Source of the DNA: Thiobacillus sp. UBA6918
Lineage (GTDB): Bacteria > Pseudomonadota > Gammaproteobacteria > Burkholderiales > Thiobacillaceae
Assembly (NCBI GenBank): GCA_002450925.1
Contig: DKAU01000146.1
Coordinates: forward strand, 719-11,623
Length of the DNA stretch: 10,905 bases
Direction: 5' to 3'
The notes beneath the pieces were generated by a model, which saw only the letters and a list, made by a program, of their open reading frames with translations, ran no database searches and was not told the DNA's origin. A program made the translations under genes and the position numbers. This document shows positions 6,255 to 10,905 of this stretch, piece after piece. Numbering within the stretch: the stretch's first letter is position 1; every line of letters starts with the position of its first letter.

Positions 6255-9020
6255 ATGAAACGTCCCGGCCTTCGCACTCGGTTGTTGTTGAGTATCCTGT
6301 TGGTGCAGGGTCTTCTGCTCGGTGCCCTGGCTTACAACAGTGGCCGGTTGATTGATCATGCAATCGCCAGCCAAATCGAACATCGAGTAGAAGACATCGG
6401 ACGCCTGCTTTCTGCGGCTCTGGCAGTGCCCATGTTGCAGCGTGATTATGCGGCTGTCGACGATGAGGTCAGGGATATCAGCGTTGATTCTGACCTGGCT
6501 CATTTGAAGGTGATTGATCGAACTGGTTATGTGGTGGCGGAATTTGGCCGCCCGGCGGACGGGGCGCCGCGGTTTGATTCGAAAAACCCGATCATGCTGG
6601 GTAATCAGCATTACGGCATCATTGAGTATGGCCTTTCTGGTTCCGCTATTCAGTCTGCGCGTCAAGAAGCATATACGCAAAGCGTAATCCTTGCCCTGGG
6701 AGCATTTGTCGCCAGTTGGATCCTGCTTTTCCTGGGCGCGGTTTGGGTTTCACGCCAGTTCAGGATCCTAGCTAAAGCAAGCACGCAGATAGCAGAAGGC
6801 GATTACACGGCAAATATCCCTTTGCAGGGCGAACCTGAGCTTGATCAACTGATTAACGCCTTCAACCGCATGAGCGAGTCGGTGGATACCAAGGTGCGGG
6901 AGCTTCAGGAAAGTGAAGAGCGCTTCCACACCATTGCAGACTATACCCATGACCTTGAATTCTGGCTTTCGGTGGATGGAAAGCTGCTGTGGATTAATCC
7001 CTCGGTGCAACGCATGCTGGGTTATAGCGTAAGTGAATGCATGGAAATGCGGGGTTTCCCGCTCAATATTGTCCATGCGGAGGACAGGGCAAGCGCCGAA
7101 CCCATGTTACGCGAGGCCATGAGCGGCTCGGTTGACAGCGGATTTGTCTTTCGTGCTGCCCGCAAGGACGGAAGTACGTTCTGGGCCTCGGCAAGCTGGC
7201 TGCCAATTTATGACGCGGAAGCAAACTGCACCGGAATCCGGGCCAGCATCCACAATGTGGATGCACTGAAGGTTACGGAAACATCGTTAAGGCAGGCCGT
7301 ATCCAGGCTGAGGCTGGCTGAAAGCCTGCAGTTGCACTACCTGGAGGAATCCGAGCAGGAGAGGGCAAGACTGATCTCCCTGTTGTCAGCCATGAACCTG
7401 GGGATTCTTTTTGTCGGACCGGATGGATTGGTGAGTTATCACAATCCTGCATTCAAAGAGATGTGGTCAATCGACGATTCGCAGGCGTTGGTTGGACGTG
7501 AGGCCAAAGAGGTTTTGCTGAGCACGACAAATATGCTCGCTCGGCCGGATCAGTTTTCCAAGCATTTGCTTTCGGTTCTGGAAACCCGCGAGGTGTCGGA
7601 CACTTTTGAGATCCAGCTAACCGACGGACGGATTTTTACAGAACTGGATTTTGCGGTTCGCGACAAGAGCGGGCGCTTTGTCGGGCACTTGTGGATTTAC
7701 GAAGACGTGACCAGAGAGCGTCAGACTGCTGAGCAGCTCATTTATCTTGCCGAGCGCGATCCCTTGACCGGTCTTTACAACAGACATCGTTTCCAGTCTG
7801 AGCTCGAACGCCTGATTACCGAAACCGAGCGCCGAGGCGAGCGTTGCGCCGTGATCTTCTTTGATCTGGACGAATTCAAGGGCATTAACGACACCTTTGG
7901 CCATCGCGCAGGCGACGCCTTGCTGATCAGGGTTGCAAGCGAGGTGGGCACTCTGGTTCGTCGCAATGAAATTTTCGCTCGCCTGGGCGGAGACGAGTTT
8001 GCCATTCTTTTGCCCAATGTGCGCGAGCGTGATGCGGAAGTGCTGGCTGAGAGGGTTGTCAGAGCCGTGGCGCAAATTCCTTTCCGTTATGAGGGACGAA
8101 GTCTTCGACTGACCTCAAGCCTGGGCGTTGCCTATCTGCCGGATCACGCTGCCGATGCGGACGAATTGGTAGCGAAGGCCGATATTGCCATGTACCAAGC
8201 AAAGCAGGCCGGGAAAAACACTTGGCGCGTATTCCGGCCGGATTCGGAAGCCAGCAGGGTTACGATCGAACGCTTGAGCTGGAATGAGCGTATAGGCAAT
8301 GCATTTGACCGCGGTCTTTTCAGGCTGCACTTCCAAGGCATTTACACATTGCCAGACAAGAAACTGTCTCATTGTGAAGCACTGATACGCATGGTGGACG
8401 AGCGCAATCCTGAAGTCCTCATCATGCCTTCGCACTTTATCCAGATCGCAGAAAAAACGGGGCGCATCGTTGAAATCGATCGCTGGGTAATCAGTGAGGC
8501 GGTCAGAATGCTGGCCGAGGCCCCGGCTGCTGCAAGTATTGCCGTGAATATTTCTGCGCGTTCCCTAGGGGAGCCAACACTAAGCCAGTTTATTGCCGAC
8601 ACATTGCAGTTGCAACGCGTAGAGCCACGGAGATTGATCGTGGAGTTGACGGAAACGGCGGCGGTGGCTGACTTGCACGACGCGCAACGCCTGATTGAGG
8701 CACTGAGGCAGATTGGCTGCGGCGTCTGTCTGGATGATTTTGGCACCGGCTTTTCATCATTTGCCTACCTCAAGCACCTGCGCGCAGACACGATCAAGAT
8801 CGATGGACTTTTTATCCGGAATCTCCATCACGATGAGGACAATCAGGTCTTTGTCCAGGCAATTGCCAACGTGGCAAAAGGCTTGGGAAAAAGTGTGGTC
8901 GCAGAATATGTAGAGAATGAAAAGACATTCAATATGCTCAAGGAGTTTGGGGTCAATCTAGCGCAAGGCTATTATCTGGACTTGCCATGCAACAAGCTGC
9001 CTTCGGGCAATAGAAATTAA
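6255..9020 (+). CDS. Membrane HAMP-PAS-PAS-GGDEF-EAL protein (c-di-GMP turnover)
   Basis: A 921-residue inner-membrane signalling enzyme. In order: TM1 (about 9-27); a ~115-residue periplasmic domain with no family assigned (28-142, containing LKVIDRTGYVVAEFG); TM2 (about 143-165); HAMP (about 166-218); a PAS domain with PAC-like end (about 221-340); a second PAS (about 371-488); GGDEF (about 495-660); and EAL (about 675-915). GGDEF is intact at 578-582, preceded by DPLTGLYNR and FFDLDEFKGINDTFGH, so diguanylate cyclase activity is plausible. The I-site position reads RRNE (569-572) instead of RxxD. The EAL half keeps E708 of EAL, N765, E797, D827-D828 in DDFGTGFSS, K848, E884 and Q904, so phosphodiesterase activity is also plausible. 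One visible variation is VAEYVE for the usual VAEGVE. There is no clear ribosome binding site; start 3 bases after the previous stop implies translational coupling. Which activity dominates cannot be read from sequence. Confidence 0.95.
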   Translation: MKRPGLRTRLLLSILLVQGLLLGALAYNSGRLIDHAIASQIEHRVEDIGRLLSAALAVPMLQRDYAAVDDEVRDISVDSDLAHLKVIDRTGYVVAEFGRPADGAPRFDSKNPIMLGNQHYGIIEYGLSGSAIQSARQEAYTQSVILALGAFVASWILLFLGAVWVSRQFRILAKASTQIAEGDYTANIPLQGEPELDQLINAFNRMSESVDTKVRELQESEERFHTIADYTHDLEFWLSVDGKLLWINPSVQRMLGYSVSECMEMRGFPLNIVHAEDRASAEPMLREAMSGSVDSGFVFRAARKDGSTFWASASWLPIYDAEANCTGIRASIHNVDALKVTETSLRQAVSRLRLAESLQLHYLEESEQERARLISLLSAMNLGILFVGPDGLVSYHNPAFKEMWSIDDSQALVGREAKEVLLSTTNMLARPDQFSKHLLSVLETREVSDTFEIQLTDGRIFTELDFAVRDKSGRFVGHLWIYEDVTRERQTAEQLIYLAERDPLTGLYNRHRFQSELERLITETERRGERCAVIFFDLDEFKGINDTFGHRAGDALLIRVASEVGTLVRRNEIFARLGGDEFAILLPNVRERDAEVLAERVVRAVAQIPFRYEGRSLRLTSSLGVAYLPDHAADADELVAKADIAMYQAKQAGKNTWRVFRPDSEASRVTIERLSWNERIGNAFDRGLFRLHFQGIYTLPDKKLSHCEALIRMVDERNPEVLIMPSHFIQIAEKTGRIVEIDRWVISEAVRMLAEAPAAASIAVNISARSLGEPTLSQFIADTLQLQRVEPRRLIVELTETAAVADLHDAQRLIEALRQIGCGVCLDDFGTGFSSFAYLKHLRADTIKIDGLFIRNLHHDEDNQVFVQAIANVAKGLGKSVVAEYVENEKTFNMLKEFGVNLAQGYYLDLPCNKLPSGNRN

Positions 9021-9042
9021 TCAATCGGGCGCTTTATAAATC

Positions 9043-9798
9043 ATGCGTGAAGTTTTAATCATTGGGCTGGGTCAGCTCGGGAGAGTTTTTGCGGGTGGGC
9101 TGCTGCGCACAGGTTGCTGTGTCATCCCTGTTAACCGTGGTGATGACATGATGGCGCTTGCAAACGCGCATCCGAAACCAGATCTGGTTTTGGTGGCGGT
9201 AGCGGAACCGGATCTGCACAATGTTTTGGCAGCGTTGCCCGCGGCATGGAATAGCAGGGTTGCGTTGATTCAGAACGAACTGCTGCCGAGCGACTGGGAA
9301 AAGCATGGCTTGGAAAACCCTACCGTGATTTCGGTTTGGTTTGAAAAGAAAAAAGGCACGGATGCCAAGCCGCTTATTTCATCCCCGGTGGCAGGTCCCG
9401 GTGCGGGCATGCTGGTTCAGGCGCTGAGTTCCATCGATATCCCGGCAAGGGAAATAGAGAGCGGTGATGAGTTGCTGTATGAACTGGTTCGCAAGAACGT
9501 TTATATCCTGACCACGAACATAGCCGGTTTGAAAACGGGCGGGACTGTTAGCGAGCTATGGCAGCTCCATCAAGACTTTGCGCGGCAGGTGGCCGATGAG
9601 GTCATGGATATCCAGGACTGGTTGACGGGAGCCAGACACGATCGCGAAAAGCTGATTGTCGGCATGTTGGAAGCGTTTGATGGTGACCCCGATCACGGCT
9701 GTACCGGCCGGTCTGCGCCTGCCAGGCTGGCTCGCGCGTTAGAACATGCAGATTCTGCCAAACTCGAAGTGCCAATATTGCGCGCCTTGCGGCAATGA
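9043..9798 (+). CDS. Rossmann-fold NAD(P)-binding protein resembling ketopantoate reductase
   Basis: A 251-residue cytoplasmic protein. The N-terminus has a textbook dinucleotide-binding turn GLGQLG (8-13) after the strand VLII, then a second strand ending VNRG (30-33) that could meet the NADP phosphate. VLVAVAEPDL (49-58) and a VALIQNELL segment (73-81) follow the layout of ketopantoate reductase (PanE/ApbA-like) N-domains. The C-terminal half, VRKNVYILTTNIAGL (149-163), resembles the PanE helix carrying the catalytic lysine: K151 and N159 align, but the first of the two usual asparagines is isoleucine. It is therefore a distant relative, and pantothenate synthesis is not claimed. It follows the GGDEF-EAL gene by 22 bases and overlaps the cytochrome gene by 4 bases. 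No strong ribosome binding site is seen. Substrate unknown. Confidence 0.78.
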   Translation: MREVLIIGLGQLGRVFAGGLLRTGCCVIPVNRGDDMMALANAHPKPDLVLVAVAEPDLHNVLAALPAAWNSRVALIQNELLPSDWEKHGLENPTVISVWFEKKKGTDAKPLISSPVAGPGAGMLVQALSSIDIPAREIESGDELLYELVRKNVYILTTNIAGLKTGGTVSELWQLHQDFARQVADEVMDIQDWLTGARHDREKLIVGMLEAFDGDPDHGCTGRSAPARLARALEHADSAKLEVPILRALRQ

Positions 9799-10268
9799 GC
9801 CGCCTGATTTTTATGGCCTTGTTGTTGACGGGCAGTGTGCAGGGAGAGCCGGTCAAGTTTGGCGATGCGTTACATGCCAAGTTTCACCATGATCGCTGTC
9901 TGTCCTGCCACCAGTTCAACAGGCTGAAAAACAATGGCCGCGCATACTTTTCGCATCGATCACGATACTTGTGCAGCCAGTGTCATGCCCCTGCGTTGAT
10001 AGGACTCAAGAACAGCATGTGGCTTGCACCCGAAGCAAGGCTTGATTACACCGGTCTTGATGACGAATCCACGTGCGAAATGATCAAGTCAAATCTCGGT
10101 GGCAACAAGGATGGAATCTTGAAACACCTGCTTGAAGATGGCCGGATTCGATGGGCTGTTGAATCCGGCATGACGCCCGGCGGCCAGAAGGAAACGGTTC
10201 CCGGCGGCTATCCGGAATGGGAAAGGGACGTCAGAGCTTGGGTGTCGGACGGGATGCGATGCAAGTAA
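9795..10268 (+). CDS. Small exported di-haem cytochrome c
   Basis: A 157-residue protein with a short signal peptide (about 1-17, hydrophobic LIFMALLLTGSVQG) and two CxxCH haem-attachment motifs, CLSCH (35-39) and CSQCH (60-64). Nearby histidines (H27, H31, H32, H54) could be distal ligands. The C-terminal ~90 residues carry no further haem motif and end GGYPEWERDVRAWVSDGM plus a last cysteine (C156); C94 is the other free cysteine. It is expected to work in the periplasm in electron transfer or as a haem sensor. The closest named family was not recognised. Its ATG overlaps the stop of the Rossmann-fold gene (ATGA at 9795-9798), so the two are translationally coupled. It is the last gene of the four-gene plus-strand cluster. 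Confidence 0.85.
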   Translation: MSRLIFMALLLTGSVQGEPVKFGDALHAKFHHDRCLSCHQFNRLKNNGRAYFSHRSRYLCSQCHAPALIGLKNSMWLAPEARLDYTGLDDESTCEMIKSNLGGNKDGILKHLLEDGRIRWAVESGMTPGGQKETVPGGYPEWERDVRAWVSDGMRCK

Positions 10269-10278
10269 TGGCTTGGCT

Positions 10279-10300
10279 GGCTGAATGTTTCACTTCAGCC
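10279..10300. terminator. Dyad between convergent cytochrome and rubredoxin genes, possible shared terminator
   Basis: GGCTGAA (10279-10285) and TTCAGCC (10294-10300) form a perfect 7-bp stem with an 8-base loop, located 10 bases after the cytochrome stop and 17 bases after the rubredoxin stop on the other strand. No T-run follows on either strand, so intrinsic termination is only a possibility. Confidence 0.35.
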
Positions 10301-10317
10301 GAGAGCGGCTTGGTTAC

Positions 10318-10500
10318 CTAGACCGCAATCATTTCAAAGTCTTCTTTGCGCCCGCTACACTCGGGGCACGTCCAGTTCATGGGCACGTCTTCCCACCGGG
10401 TGCCGGGAGCAATACCGTCCTGCGGCCAGCCTTTTTCCTCGTCGTAGATGAAACCGCACAAAAGGCACATCCAGGTTTTGTATTCGGGGGTGTCGCTCAT
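10318..10500 (-). CDS. Rubredoxin
   Basis: A 60-residue single-iron electron-transfer protein. The four cysteine ligands are plain: CLLCG near residues 12-16 and CPEC near 45-48, with the typical intervening YDEEKGWPQDGIAPGT and the ending GRKEDFE. The size is that of classical rubredoxins. It is cytoplasmic, with likely roles in passing electrons to oxygenases or in oxidative stress defence; the partner is not shown here. The ATG at 10498-10500 fits the family N-terminus, though upstream bases give no clear Shine-Dalgarno sequence. It is divergent from thiD across 79 bases, an arrangement I recall from other betaproteobacteria. Confidence 0.96.
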   Translation of the reverse strand: MSDTPEYKTWMCLLCGFIYDEEKGWPQDGIAPGTRWEDVPMNWTCPECSGRKEDFEMIAV

Positions 10501-10579
10501 AATAAGGGTCTTGCTGATATGGGATAAAATGAGCCTTGTATTCTAAACCAGACGCGATTCCGCGCTCCAGGAAAGTTTC

Positions 10580-10905
10580 ATGCCTCTTAGCCCTCCGATG
10601 GTTCTTACGTTCGCCGCATCTGATCCGACCAGTGGTGCCGGCATGCAGGCCGACATCCTGACGCTTGCCAGCATGGGCTGCCACCCGCTGTCGGTAGTGA
10701 CGGCTATCACCATACAGGACACTGCGGGTGTTGATGCCGTTTCCGCTGTTGATCCTGATTGGGTGGCCGACCAGGCGCGCATGCTGCTTGAAGACATGCC
10801 TGTGGATGTATTCAAGATAGGCCTGTTGGGCAGCGTGGAGAACATTACGGTGATTGCGGAGATCCTTTCTGATTATCCCGATATCCCGGTGGTGCTTGAT
10901 CCTGT
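10580..10905 (+). CDS. thiD: Hydroxymethylpyrimidine/phosphomethylpyrimidine kinase, N-terminal part
   Basis: A ribokinase/PfkB-fold enzyme that phosphorylates HMP and HMP-phosphate to HMP-diphosphate for thiamine synthesis. The frame is open to the window edge and gives about 108 of the usual ~260-270 residues. Family features are VLTFAASDPTSGAGMQADI near 8-26 (usually GSDPSGGAGIQAD), VVTAITIQDTAGV (40-52), FKIGLLGS (about 79-86) and the closing VVLDP. AGGAAAG at 10569-10575 is a good ribosome binding site for ATG 10580. An internal ATG six codons later would lose part of the first strand and is less likely. Regulation is unknown: the 79-base upstream gap is too short for a TPP riboswitch and none is recognised. 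Confidence 0.94.
   Translation, partial: MPLSPPMVLTFAASDPTSGAGMQADILTLASMGCHPLSVVTAITIQDTAGVDAVSAVDPDWVADQARMLLEDMPVDVFKIGLLGSVENITVIAEILSDYPDIPVVLDP

Noticed and set aside
10501..10579. TPP riboswitch or clear promoter pair between rubredoxin and thiD
   Set aside because: The 79-base gap lacks the CTGAGA core of the TPP aptamer and only isolated -10-like hexamers (such as TAGAAT on the minus strand) without a matching -35 were found.

Overview
The window reads as ordinary chromosome of a Gram-negative betaproteobacterium. Gene families, the divergent rubredoxin/thiD pair and the moderately GC-rich codon use suggest the Nitrosomonadales (Gallionella/Sideroxydans/Sulfuricella-like lineages). 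That placement is inferred from protein flavour and gene order; no rRNA or other marker is present. No tRNA, rRNA, CRISPR array, transposase or phage gene was seen.

Left part (1-3111, minus strand): three genes point left. From upstream to downstream these are a thioredoxin-fold protein (2557-3111), an inositol-monophosphatase-family phosphatase (1551-2345) and transketolase (1-1196, cut by the window edge). The gaps between them are long for an operon (211 and 354 bases) and both hold inverted repeats. The 2423-2537 block is a dense run of three dyads.

Middle (3207-5300, plus strand): rsmE (16S rRNA m3U1498 methyltransferase), then argA (N-acetylglutamate synthase, first step of arginine synthesis). 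The argA start codon is preceded immediately by a perfect 6-bp dyad that holds the only purine-rich stretch resembling a ribosome binding site.

Right-centre (5382-10268, plus strand): four tightly packed genes that look like one transcription unit. They encode a secreted PhnD-type periplasmic binding protein, a membrane-bound HAMP-PAS-PAS-GGDEF-EAL protein (gap 3 bases), a Rossmann-fold protein resembling ketopantoate reductase (gap 22 bases), and a small exported di-haem cytochrome c (4-base ATGA overlap). No ABC permease or ATPase is present, so the binding protein most likely feeds a signal to the c-di-GMP enzyme, as NspS does for MbaA in Vibrio cholerae. The added redox genes make this the most interesting segment.

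Right end: a dyad lies between the convergent cytochrome and rubredoxin genes (rubredoxin 10318-10500, minus). Divergent from rubredoxin is thiD (10580 to the edge, plus), the hydroxymethylpyrimidine(-phosphate) kinase of thiamine synthesis, truncated by the window end.
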